A DNA stretch of 33,975 bases from an uncultured Saprospiraceae bacterium (GTDB taxonomy: Bacteria; Bacteroidota; Bacteroidia; Chitinophagales; Saprospiraceae), in the NCBI GenBank assembly GCA_938015805.1, contig CALLXF010000105.1:1-33975 (forward strand). Direction: 5' to 3'. The notes under the pieces were generated by a model, which was not told the origin of the DNA, made no database searches, and worked only from the letters and a program-made list of their open reading frames with translations. Below are positions 17,608-25,765 of the stretch, in pieces; positions within the stretch are counted from its first letter, which is position 1, and each line of letters opens with the position of its first letter. The translations under genes were made by a program, and so were the position numbers.

Positions 17608-18732
17608 TTAAACAGAAACGGCTTTTCTATGTAATAAATTACATATTTCCATACTTGTATGGGCTAATTCTATTTTGGTGTTTGCGTTTCTTGATAAATT
17701 GTAATGTAAGTTATTTATAATCTCTGATAGTTTTTCAACTTTATGTAAATCAATGATTTTTTTCATTTTTTGAGCCGATTCTTGCTCTGAAACCGATAAC
17801 CTTAATGGCATATCTGTCAATAAGGAAAGCTGATATTCTCTCAGGAAGTGTAAGAAGTACTCCAAAAAGCTATTTTGTGAAGTTTTACCCAATTTAGCAA
17901 ATCCATCTACCCAGCTAAAAACATCTGCTGGTTTTTTATCAAAAAGATAGTTTATCCTTAACCAAGTAAGTAACTGATTAGATAAATCAAATCGACTTTG
18001 ATCATTGACTAGGTTTTGAGCTGTTCTTAAATTTCCATTACTTAGAAAAACGATTTCTTCTTTTCTATTATCCTCAATGTTATAATTACTAAGGTAACCA
18101 TTAATCATTTGATCGCTGAGAGGAGAAACCGGAAAAAGCTGGCATCTAGATAAAATTGTGTTTAGAATCATTTCTTGTGATTCTGCTACTAAAAACAAAA
18201 ATGTATCCTCTGGAGGCTCTTCTATAAGTTTAAGAAGTCTATTACCCTCTTTCCCTAAATACTCTGCAAGATAAATAATCATGACTTTATTAGATCCCTC
18301 AAAAGACTTTAGCCCTAGTTTTTTAATGATCTCATTACACTCCGTCGTATTAATATTTAGCTGTTTATTCTCAGCACTTATTTTCTCCGCCCATTCCTTT
18401 CCGTTAAAATACCTCGAAGATTCTAGTATTTCTCTCCATTCTATTAGAAAATCCTTACTGGTAGTATCTTCTCTTTTTTTATTATCTTTTTTAATAACTG
18501 GAAAAGCAAAATGTAAATCCGGATGTAACTGACGATTACTTTTTAAGCAAGCATTACAAGTGGTACATTTTTTTCCATTTTGAGGATTTTGACAAAGTAA
18601 GACTTCTGCTAATTCCAGGGCTACGTCTAAAGTTCCCCATCCCATATTTCCAATAAAGAGGAGTGCATGTGGAACCCTATCTGCCTTAACTAGCTGTGAT
18701 AATCGTAATGAGATTTCTGGTCTGTCTATCAA
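17608..18732 (-). CDS. holB: DNA polymerase III clamp-loader subunit delta'
   Basis: 374 residues. AAA+ clamp-loader features are RVPHALLFIGNMGWGT (about 19-34), where the P-loop is degenerate and lacks GK(S/T), as expected for delta', and four cysteines, Cys47/56/59/62, of the zinc module. Further features are KVMIIYLAEYLGKEGNRLLK, LIEEPPEDTFLFLVA and TILSRCQLF, the SRC motif that supplies the arginine finger. It loads the sliding clamp with delta and gamma/tau. The start is TTG at 18732: an in-frame TAA lies two codons upstream and no ATG occurs before residue 30, inside the nucleotide-binding core. A short N-terminus relative to relatives fits this. ricT follows after 20 bp. Confidence 0.9.
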   Translation of the reverse strand: MIDRPEISLRLSQLVKADRVPHALLFIGNMGWGTLDVALELAEVLLCQNPQNGKKCTTCNACLKSNRQLHPDLHFAFPVIKKDNKKREDTTSKDFLIEWREILESSRYFNGKEWAEKISAENKQLNINTTECNEIIKKLGLKSFEGSNKVMIIYLAEYLGKEGNRLLKLIEEPPEDTFLFLVAESQEMILNTILSRCQLFPVSPLSDQMINGYLSNYNIEDNRKEEIVFLSNGNLRTAQNLVNDQSRFDLSNQLLTWLRINYLFDKKPADVFSWVDGFAKLGKTSQNSFLEYFLHFLREYQLSLLTDMPLRLSVSEQESAQKMKKIIDLHKVEKLSEIINNLHYNLSRNANTKIELAHTSMEICNLLHRKAVSV

Positions 18733-18923
18733 TTTTTACCTTTGTGTAAAGATAAGCAGTGTATCTTATTTAGTGCAGTGGATTAAAATTGTATTGATAA
18801 TTAATTTACTTCTACATAGATGTAAACCATATCTGACTTAGTTTAGTTTTCCCTTAAAAAATTAAACCATAAAAACTGAGAATATCTTTTAAACCTAATA
18901 GACCTAATAATTGTTAAAAAAAT

Positions 18924-19334
18924 ATGAGAGTATCCATAATAAGAAAAGCCCATTTTAATGCATGTCATAGATTACATGTACCATCGTGGACGGACCAAGA
19001 AAACAAAGAAAAATTTGGACTTTGTAATAGTCCTAATTATCATGGTCATAACTATAACTTAGAGGTAAAGCTTACAGGAGAGACTAATCCGCAGACTGGC
19101 TATCTTATGGACTTAAAAGACCTGAAAGATATCATCAAAGCGGAAATTGAAGATCGATTTGATCACAAAAACTTAAATTTAGATACGGAAGAATTTAAAA
19201 ATCTAAATCCAACTACTGAGCATTTTGCTTATGTTATTTATAATCTTCTAAGGAGTAAAATAGATACAGATATAGATATTAAGATCAGTTTATGGGAAAC
19301 GGATAGGAATGGTGTAGAATATCCAGCAGACTAG
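18924..19334 (+). CDS. 6-pyruvoyltetrahydropterin synthase / QueD family enzyme
   Basis: 136 residues. Zinc ligands of the family are seen at His15 (FNACHRL) and His40/His42 (YHGHNY). The catalytic Cys34 sits in GLCNSPNYHGH, then FDHKNLN (Asp80, His81) and the pterin-anchoring Glu125 in LWETDRN. The Cys-x5-His-Gly-His spacing is that of true PTPS (animal-type, C-x5-HGH), whereas QueD of E. coli has C-x3-HGH. The product may therefore be 6-pyruvoyl-tetrahydropterin for biopterin, or carboxytetrahydropterin for queuosine. No sepiapterin reductase, queC or queE is in the window to settle this. It stands alone, divergent from holB, and ends ahead of a strong terminator. Confidence 0.85.
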   Translation: MRVSIIRKAHFNACHRLHVPSWTDQENKEKFGLCNSPNYHGHNYNLEVKLTGETNPQTGYLMDLKDLKDIIKAEIEDRFDHKNLNLDTEEFKNLNPTTEHFAYVIYNLLRSKIDTDIDIKISLWETDRNGVEYPAD

Positions 19335-19410
19335 TTTTAGAGATAATCTGATCCGGGTTTGATTTAAATTTTTTGGGCAATTACTTTCAAAAAGTAAAAG
19401 GGCAAAAAAA

Positions 19411-19434
19411 AAGACCAAGTGTATACTTGGTCTT
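19411..19434. terminator. Bidirectional intrinsic terminator
   Basis: Perfect 10-bp inverted repeat (arms AAGACCAAGT at 19411-19420 and ACTTGGTCTT at 19425-19434) with loop GTAT, preceded by an A run (19404-19412) and followed by TTTTAT. It lies between the convergent PTPS/QueD-family gene (+) and the 231-residue T9SS protein gene (-), so it can serve both. Confidence 0.85.
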
Positions 19435-19460
19435 TTTTATATAATTTTTGTAACTAAAAT

Positions 19461-20156
19461 TTATCTTTTACTTAGTCTCAGTACTTTTAACGTTTCTCCT
19501 TTCTGATCAAACAACCGAACTAAAAACATACCATTTTCAAGATCACTAACATCATAATTACCATTAGCCGTTGCACTAAAAGAAACTACTTCCTTACCTA
19601 TTATGTTATATACGCTAATACGGTCTACACTATTTTGCTCAGTCAATTTAAATGTTCCAAACGTAGGATTAGGAAATAATCCAATATTTGAATCTTCATT
19701 TATTTCGTCATTACTAACGACACAATTTGTAATAGTAATAACTATTGGAATAGTTTCATAAACTACAGAAGGATCATTTGCATCTGTTAATACCATATCC
19801 ATATCTCCTATACCATCTATTCCATTAGGCTTTGCTTTAACCATGTAAGTAAAACCTTGATCAGGATTAAATCGATTTATCCTAGTATCCCCAGGAGGTG
19901 TACTTTCTACACCATAAGAGTAACACGTTATCGCATCACAAATCTGAAGCTCCCATTCTGCAGGAACATCTACTCGATCTATCCGCCATACAAGCTCTAC
20001 CATATCAGAAGAAGTATTAGCTATAAAAATGTCAGATTGAGCGACATCACAAGCATTGTTTTCCGCTGACGGTTCTTCTGGAGAAAAAGTCATCTGGGCA
20101 TTTATACCACAGAAAAGGAAGAATAAAAAGCTAAAACTAAGTATACCTCTTTGCAT
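19461..20156 (-). CDS. Small T9SS type A sorting-domain secreted protein
   Basis: 231 residues. Signal peptide MQRGILSFSFLFFLFCGINAQ (1-21). Residues about 22-140 form an unrecognised single beta-sandwich-like domain with three Cys and the WRIDRVDVPAEWELQICDAI segment. Residues about 155-231 form a T9SS type A sorting domain: NIGLFPNPTFGTFKL, ISVYNIIGKEV, NGMFLVRLFDQKG and a basic C-terminal SKR. Cargo with such a tail crosses the outer membrane through the T9SS and is released or attached to LPS. The small size, a single domain plus tail, suggests a binding protein rather than an enzyme; this is inference. It is the last gene before the terminator and separated by 293 bp from the upstream gene, so probably monocistronic. 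Confidence 0.8.
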   Translation of the reverse strand: MQRGILSFSFLFFLFCGINAQMTFSPEEPSAENNACDVAQSDIFIANTSSDMVELVWRIDRVDVPAEWELQICDAITCYSYGVESTPPGDTRINRFNPDQGFTYMVKAKPNGIDGIGDMDMVLTDANDPSVVYETIPIVITITNCVVSNDEINEDSNIGLFPNPTFGTFKLTEQNSVDRISVYNIIGKEVVSFSATANGNYDVSDLENGMFLVRLFDQKGETLKVLRLSKR

Positions 20157-20449
20157 AATTTCTTATTTATTGATTAAAAATAGGGATTAATTAGCTTAAA
20201 TCATAAATATAATAAGTTAATAATCCGTTATCATATACTAAATGTCTATTACACACCGTTTGCCAAGATTTTATTCGGAAAAATGCGTATCCGACAGATA
20301 ACTTTTAGGGGCACAAGATAGTTTGCTCCAAAGTTTGGACTTTTCACGACTTCTTGCTGATCAAAAGTACCAGTATATAATAGGACGGAAATAAAAAAGG
20401 CCTTGCTTTTCAAATAAGCAAGGCCTCTAATCATTATTCTTATTATCGA
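20157..20449. other. Intergenic region between two T9SS genes
   Basis: 293 bp without a convincing gene. It contains the terminator of the upstream Omp28-like gene at 20398-20426 and, presumably, the promoter of the 231-residue gene. I see no exact TAnnTTTG box. Short open frames here overlap the terminator and show no family likeness. Confidence 0.7.
20398..20426 (-). terminator. Intrinsic terminator of the Omp28-like gene
   Basis: Perfect 11-bp stem (AGGCCTTGCTT at 20398-20408 and AAGCAAGGCCT at 20416-20426) with a 7-nt loop. Read on the minus strand it is followed directly by a T run (TTTTTTAT), the classical layout, 23 bp after the stop at 20450. Confidence 0.88.
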
Positions 20450-22354
20450 TTACTCGATAGTTAATTTTCTTGTAACAACCTGATCATCTAACTGAATCTG
20501 TACAAGGTACATTCCTGCGTTTAAAGCAGAAACATCCATACTAAGATCCACTTGACCGTTAAGATTACCAAAGTTTTGAGTTGTAACTCTTCTACCTAAT
20601 TGATCTACGATAGATATATTTACATCTGCTGCTTCATCCATATTCATAGATACATTTGCAACATCTGAGGTAGGATTAGGGAATACAGATAACGTATTTT
20701 CTAATTGTACAACATCAACATCAGATACACCTACTGCATTAATGTTATCGATATACATCATATCTCCCCATGCACTTGTAAAGAAAAATCTTACTAAAAC
20801 AGTCTCTCCCACATAATCAGAAATATCTACAGATTCTGTAGCCCATTGTGTAGGTGTAGGAATAAATGCCTGTGCATTTTCATTTAATTCAGGTGCTGTA
20901 GCTAAATCACCACCAGATTTTGACCATACAGACGTAAACGTCTCACCACAATCAGAAGATATTTGGATATCTAATTGATCATTTGATCCACCCCATGTTG
21001 TAAATGCATAGTCAAAATTCAACGCAGCAAAATCTGACTCTACTTTCAATTGATCACCTACAGTCATAGATCCAGTCGGAGGTAAAGAAGCAGGATTCCA
21101 TTGATAGAAGTTCACTCTTACAGAAACATCAGAATCTCCAAACCCTCCTAGAGTCTGTGTAGATTGTAAAACTGGGCCATCCACTACAAAAATAGGAATA
21201 GGCATATCTAAAAGCATATCAGAAGGTTGGAAACCAACTTCAGCAGATTCAAAATCTTTAGCTAAAACATCTTGTTCAAGTCCAGCTTTAGAAACCGCAG
21301 AAGCTTGTGTTTGATTATTTAATATATTAATATCTGATACACCATTAGCAACTACAGTATAAGCGATAGAACTTGTTCCTGCTCCTAATGTAATTTCTGG
21401 CATTGTAATATCAGTAGAAGAATTTGCCGCTAATGCTGTTGTATAATTCTCACTAGCTACTTCAGCTCCATTGATAACTAAAGCTACAGTATAATCAGTA
21501 ACATCTAAATCAGAATCATTAGTTACTGTTACAGATGGTGTATAAGCTAAATCACAAAGTCCACCTCCTGCAGTTGCAGTATTAACAATTCCTAAATCAG
21601 GATAACCAGAAAGCTCATAAGCATGACTTTCAGTAGACTGTACTACATCCTGATTTGTTTCATTTTGTATCCATGCAACAACACCTATTTTATTGTAGTT
21701 GTAAATTGTAGTCGGTAAGTCTGCTGACCATGTCATATCCATAGACATTCCACCTGGAACAACAGCTAAGTCTTCTCCCGCAACTCCTGTAAGGAAAGAT
21801 TTCATTACATATTCAAAATCTACAAGACTAGTAGAACCTGGTCTAAAAGGCCAGTTAATTTCTTCTTCTACTACAGCTACTCTTAACTTGTGACCAGCAG
21901 GATCAAAATCAGCTGTTCCTTCATTTTCGATTGTAAGTGTTACATCGATACCAGATAAATCGGCATTTAACTGGTGAGTCATAGTCATTAGTACTGGAGA
22001 CGTCATTCCATATCTATTATCTATTTCTGCTTGTGTAATTACACCGTTACCAGTAAATGTACCATCTGCTCTTACATCTGGAACTCCAGTTACACCATAG
22101 AAATCTACTCTTGCTTGAACATCATCTGGATTATCAGCATTCATTGGATCTACTCCAGGCCAAGAAGTTTGGTATCTTATCTGTACAACTTTTGCCTCGT
22201 TAGTTTCTAAAATTGCATTTAAAGCAGGCGTTGTAGTCTCACATGGAGGACAAGATGCCTGTGTGAATTCTTCAACTAAAACAGTTCTTTGAGATTGCCC
22301 GAAAGAAAGTAGGGCCAAACTCATAAAACCAAAAGAGAATAAAAATTTTTTCAT
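20450..22354 (-). CDS. Omp28-like secreted protein with CPPC thioredoxin-like domain and T9SS type A tail
   Basis: 634 residues. Signal peptide residues 1-19 (ending SFGQ). An Omp28-related thioredoxin-like domain follows (about 22-240, TVLVEEFTQASCPPCE with Cys35 and Cys38). Next comes a CARDB/Ig-like domain (about 250-370), a jellyroll of the choice-of-anchor type (about 375-545, with FFFTSAWGDMMYIDNI) and a T9SS type A sorting domain (about 553-634: LSVFPNPTSDVANVSMN, GMYLVQIQLDDQVVTRKL). The CPPC pair could be redox active on the surface, or structural. It is transcribed away from the oxidoreductase/polyferredoxin genes and shares their upstream region. Leu and Ala content is higher than in neighbouring surface proteins. 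Function is not established for the family. Confidence 0.85.
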   Translation of the reverse strand: MKKFLFSFGFMSLALLSFGQSQRTVLVEEFTQASCPPCETTTPALNAILETNEAKVVQIRYQTSWPGVDPMNADNPDDVQARVDFYGVTGVPDVRADGTFTGNGVITQAEIDNRYGMTSPVLMTMTHQLNADLSGIDVTLTIENEGTADFDPAGHKLRVAVVEEEINWPFRPGSTSLVDFEYVMKSFLTGVAGEDLAVVPGGMSMDMTWSADLPTTIYNYNKIGVVAWIQNETNQDVVQSTESHAYELSGYPDLGIVNTATAGGGLCDLAYTPSVTVTNDSDLDVTDYTVALVINGAEVASENYTTALAANSSTDITMPEITLGAGTSSIAYTVVANGVSDINILNNQTQASAVSKAGLEQDVLAKDFESAEVGFQPSDMLLDMPIPIFVVDGPVLQSTQTLGGFGDSDVSVRVNFYQWNPASLPPTGSMTVGDQLKVESDFAALNFDYAFTTWGGSNDQLDIQISSDCGETFTSVWSKSGGDLATAPELNENAQAFIPTPTQWATESVDISDYVGETVLVRFFFTSAWGDMMYIDNINAVGVSDVDVVQLENTLSVFPNPTSDVANVSMNMDEAADVNISIVDQLGRRVTTQNFGNLNGQVDLSMDVSALNAGMYLVQIQLDDQVVTRKLTIE

Positions 22355-22459
22355 GTTACTTATATTGTTTGTTGGAAAATAAAATATTGTGTCTTTTTAG
22401 AAATAAAGATTTAAATTAATCAATTAATTACATTCTCATGACATTAAAAAAAAATTATT

Positions 22460-22511
22460 GGTCATTTTAAGGACAATTACCCCAAACGGACATTTTAATA
22501 CAATTACCAAA
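22460..22511. promoter_or_regulatory. Tandem imperfect direct repeat in divergent control region
   Basis: Two head-to-tail copies: GGTCATTTTAAGGACAATTAC starting at 22460 (given here as GGTCATTTTAAGG then ACAATTAC) and GGACATTTTAATACAATTAC starting at 22488, a 28-bp period, each followed by CC(CC)AAA. They sit between the divergent starts at 22354 (-) and 22557 (+). A regulator binding site pair is inference. Confidence 0.45.
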
Positions 22512-22556
22512 GACTAAGTATTATTTACATTCAATAAATCTTTATACATTCATTAT

Positions 22557-23897
22557 ATGCATGTAATTATAATAGGAAATGGAATTAGTGGTGTAACCGC
22601 TGCCAGATGGATAAGAAAATTGAGTGATGCCAAAATCACTATCGTTTCTTCAGAAACAAAGCACTTTTTTTCACGTACGGCACTCATGTATATTTATATG
22701 GGTCATATGAAAGCCGAAGACACTAAACCTTATGAGGATTGGTTTTGGGAGAAAAACAAAATAGATTTAGTTTATGATCATGTAGACGAAATAACTTATG
22801 ACAAAAATGAACTTGTACTATCGTCGGGAAACACACTTCCATATGATAAATTGGTTCTTGCATTAGGCTCTAAGCCTAACAAATTTGGGTGGCCCGGTCA
22901 AGATCTAGATGGAGTGGGTGGATTATATCATTTCCAAGATTTAGAAAATATGGAAGCCTTTACCCCAGGATTAAGCCATGCAGCTGTGGTCGGCGGTGGT
23001 CTAATCGGAATAGAAATGGCAGAAATGTTTAAATCTAGGGGAGTCGGAGTATCGCTGATCGTAAGAGAACAAAGTTACTGGAATAATGTTCTTCCTCCCG
23101 AAGAGTCAGCCATGGTCACTAGACATATTGAGGATCATCATATCGATCTTAAACTGGGTGTAAATTTAGAAGAAATAACAGATGATGGATCAGGAAGAGC
23201 GTCTGGAATTATTATAAAAGAAACAGGTCAAAAAATAGCATGTGGTTATGTAGGTCTTACTGCCGGGGTGAGCCCCAATGTGTCTTTCTTGAAAAATGGA
23301 CCACTTGAAATTAATAGAGGTATCGTAGTAAATAACTTTTTAGAAACCTCAGTAAAAAATATCTATGCTATCGGAGATTGTGCGGAGTTATCAGATCCTA
23401 AACCGGGTAGACGTAATATCGAAGCTGTATGGTATACTGGTAGAATGATGGGAGAAACTGTTGCTTACACTATTACAGGAACACCTATTCCATATGATCC
23501 TGGTATATGGTTTAATTCGGCTAAATTCTTAGATATAGAGTACCAGGTCTATGGAGATGTAAGAGCCCAACTTCCGGAGGATCAAAAATCTTTATACTGG
23601 GAACATACAGATGGAGATAAAGCAGTACGTATAAATTATGATAAAGAAAGTGGCGGAGTTACTGGCTTTAATTTAATGGGGATTCGATACCGTCATGAAG
23701 TTTGCGAAAAATGGTTAGCTCAAAAAACACATATCGAAGAAGTGCTTAAAAATTTGGCTTTAGCCAATTTTGATCCTGAGTTTTATAAAGAGTATGAATC
23801 ACTAATCATCACTAAGTATAACAATCTAGAAGGTAAGTCAATTCAGTTAAAAAATAAAAGAAGTCTATCTAGAGTACTTTCTTTTTTAAAGAAATAA
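22557..23897 (+). CDS. FAD-dependent NAD(P)-type pyridine nucleotide-disulfide oxidoreductase family protein
   Basis: 446 residues. The N-terminal FAD-binding motif is VIIIGNGISGVTAARWIRKL (residues 3-22). A second Rossmann motif AAVVGGGLIGIEMAEMFKSRG lies near 142-162, and YAIGDCAEL near 270-280 closes the FAD site. There is no CxxxxC redox disulfide, so it is not a disulfide reductase; it resembles ferredoxin/rubredoxin or nitrite-type reductase flavoproteins. The C-terminal 130 residues are a family-specific dimer-like extension. The membrane polyferredoxin gene begins 3 bp after its stop, so the two are very likely cotranscribed and probably exchange electrons. Substrate is unknown. It is divergent from the Omp28-like gene, with a tandem repeat between. 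Confidence 0.85.
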   Translation: MHVIIIGNGISGVTAARWIRKLSDAKITIVSSETKHFFSRTALMYIYMGHMKAEDTKPYEDWFWEKNKIDLVYDHVDEITYDKNELVLSSGNTLPYDKLVLALGSKPNKFGWPGQDLDGVGGLYHFQDLENMEAFTPGLSHAAVVGGGLIGIEMAEMFKSRGVGVSLIVREQSYWNNVLPPEESAMVTRHIEDHHIDLKLGVNLEEITDDGSGRASGIIIKETGQKIACGYVGLTAGVSPNVSFLKNGPLEINRGIVVNNFLETSVKNIYAIGDCAELSDPKPGRRNIEAVWYTGRMMGETVAYTITGTPIPYDPGIWFNSAKFLDIEYQVYGDVRAQLPEDQKSLYWEHTDGDKAVRINYDKESGGVTGFNLMGIRYRHEVCEKWLAQKTHIEEVLKNLALANFDPEFYKEYESLIITKYNNLEGKSIQLKNKRSLSRVLSFLKK

Positions 23898-23900
23898 ACC

Positions 23901-25688
23901 ATGAAAACAATTCAAAATATAGGTCTAGGGCTTTTTATTATGGCACTGATATGCTTTACAGCAATGCTCGGTATCGGTCATCAAAAGATAACTGTTGATA
24001 ACATAGGTATCGATAATAATTATCATCGAGATGCTATTCTACTTGCTGTAAAAGATCAAGGTATACTAAATCAGGAAATAAGTAATCTCTCTTTTATTCC
24101 AAGCATAAAAAAAGCAATTCGTACAGCTTCTAAATCGCTGGAAGAAAAAGCAAAAAATAATATACCAGACGGTGTATCAGAATGGGATTATAAATTAGGC
24201 AATTGGAAAAACACAGAATACTTAGGTACAATTGTAAAAAACACTGCAGATGGGCCAGTACAGCATAATCCATGGTTGTTTTTTTTCATAACCTTTGGTC
24301 TTGCTATCATCGGTGGACTACTTTTTATAATCCCTAAATTTAGGGAGAGTCCTGGTATAAAAAATGATGGTATTTACCATGACCCGTTAACAAGAGGATT
24401 ACGATTTAATCATAAAATGATGTTTCTTATTCCTGCTATAATAGGTATTATAGTTTTTGGTTTTTTAAAATTACAAAACCTGTTTTGGCCTATCGTAAGC
24501 GTTGCTCTCATATTTATTATCAGTTATTTTGTATTCTTTCGACAACAGTCTAAAGATCTTAATCCACAAAGAAATGGTAATCCGGTTAATACAGGTTGGT
24601 TAGGCATTATCGCAGGAGTTTATCTGATCGGTTTTTATATACTATTATATTGGGCTCCAGCCTATATAAATAATTGGATAACTATGGTCAGTCCGATGAG
24701 CGAGTTGCTCAGTGGCAACGCTGCTAGCAACTGGTTTTTGTATGGTCTGATGTATTCTATTATTGTCATCGTAATGGGGATTCGTATGATGAGTAAATAT
24801 CAGCATAATAAATATCAGCGTATCCGTACCTTATCGGTTATGTTTTTCCAGACCGCGTTTGCTTTTTTAATACCGGAAATATTAGTGAGACTAAATCAGC
24901 CTTGGTTTGATTTTAAAAATATCTGGCCACTGGATTATGATTTTTTCTTTAAATATAATTTAGAAAATTTAATGAATAGTGGAGGTCTAGGAATCTTTAT
25001 GATGGTCTGGGGAATCTTACTAATTATTATCGGCGTTCCTGTAATTACATACTTCTTTGGGAAAAGATGGTACTGCAGCTGGGTATGTGGATGTGGAGGA
25101 TTAGCGGAAACTATGGGTGATCCTTTTAGACAGTTATCTGATAAGAGCTTAAGAGCATGGAAATACGAACGGTTTATCATACATGGCGTTTTTGCAGCTG
25201 CTATAATCATGACTGTTTTAGTACTCTACCATTATTTTACTGGAAGTAATCAGCTATTAGGGCTCAATAGTGATAATGTAAAATCATGGTATGGGTTTTT
25301 AATAGGAGCTGGATTTTCTGGAGTAGTCGGAACAGGCTTTTATCCTATTATGGGTAATCGAGTTTGGTGTCGTTTTGGATGTCCACTTGCCGCCTATCTC
25401 GGACTGGTTCAGAAATTTAAAAGCCGATTTAGAATTACTACTAACGGAGGTCAGTGTATATCTTGCGGAAACTGTTCTACATACTGTGAGATGGGTATCG
25501 ATGTCAGGCACTATGCACAGCGTGGCCAGGACATTGTAAGATCATCGTGTGTCGGATGTGGCGTCTGTGCAGCCGTTTGCCCTAGAGGCGTTTTAAAATT
25601 AGAAAACGGAACAGGAGACATAAACACTAGAGCTAAAGATCTAAGAGTAATCCACATAGCCGAAGGAGATATAAAATTACTAGCATAA
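23901..25688 (+). CDS. Membrane polyferredoxin (NapH/NosR/RdxA-like 4Fe-4S protein)
   Basis: 595 residues. Transmembrane segments are predicted by eye near residues 7-23, 128-148, 172-188, 195-215, 230-252, 275-298, 312-330, 360-384, 420-440 and 465-485. Two conserved cytoplasmic-loop Cys motifs of the NapH/NosR type appear: WYCSWVCGCGGLAETMGD (near 392-409) and WCRFGCPLAAYLG (near 488-500). The C-terminus (about 515-570) has two ferredoxin-type clusters, CISCGNCSTYC and CVGCGVCAAVCP. Such proteins pass electrons across or along the membrane between quinones and soluble partners. An extra-cytoplasmic region (about 24-127) precedes the second helix. It is coupled to the flavoprotein upstream by a 3-bp gap. 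The terminal electron acceptor is unknown. Confidence 0.87.
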   Translation: MKTIQNIGLGLFIMALICFTAMLGIGHQKITVDNIGIDNNYHRDAILLAVKDQGILNQEISNLSFIPSIKKAIRTASKSLEEKAKNNIPDGVSEWDYKLGNWKNTEYLGTIVKNTADGPVQHNPWLFFFITFGLAIIGGLLFIIPKFRESPGIKNDGIYHDPLTRGLRFNHKMMFLIPAIIGIIVFGFLKLQNLFWPIVSVALIFIISYFVFFRQQSKDLNPQRNGNPVNTGWLGIIAGVYLIGFYILLYWAPAYINNWITMVSPMSELLSGNAASNWFLYGLMYSIIVIVMGIRMMSKYQHNKYQRIRTLSVMFFQTAFAFLIPEILVRLNQPWFDFKNIWPLDYDFFFKYNLENLMNSGGLGIFMMVWGILLIIIGVPVITYFFGKRWYCSWVCGCGGLAETMGDPFRQLSDKSLRAWKYERFIIHGVFAAAIIMTVLVLYHYFTGSNQLLGLNSDNVKSWYGFLIGAGFSGVVGTGFYPIMGNRVWCRFGCPLAAYLGLVQKFKSRFRITTNGGQCISCGNCSTYCEMGIDVRHYAQRGQDIVRSSCVGCGVCAAVCPRGVLKLENGTGDINTRAKDLRVIHIAEGDIKLLA

Positions 25689-25765
25689 AAATGAGAATGG
25701 CTAATTATCAAATTATGAAATCAACTCTCATTGCTATTTACTTATAGGTACTTTCTGAAAATGTT

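Noticed and set aside
20249-20434. 61-codon minus-strand open frame
   Set aside because: It spans the intrinsic terminator at 20398-20426 and shows no signal peptide or family likeness; a chance frame in a non-coding gap.
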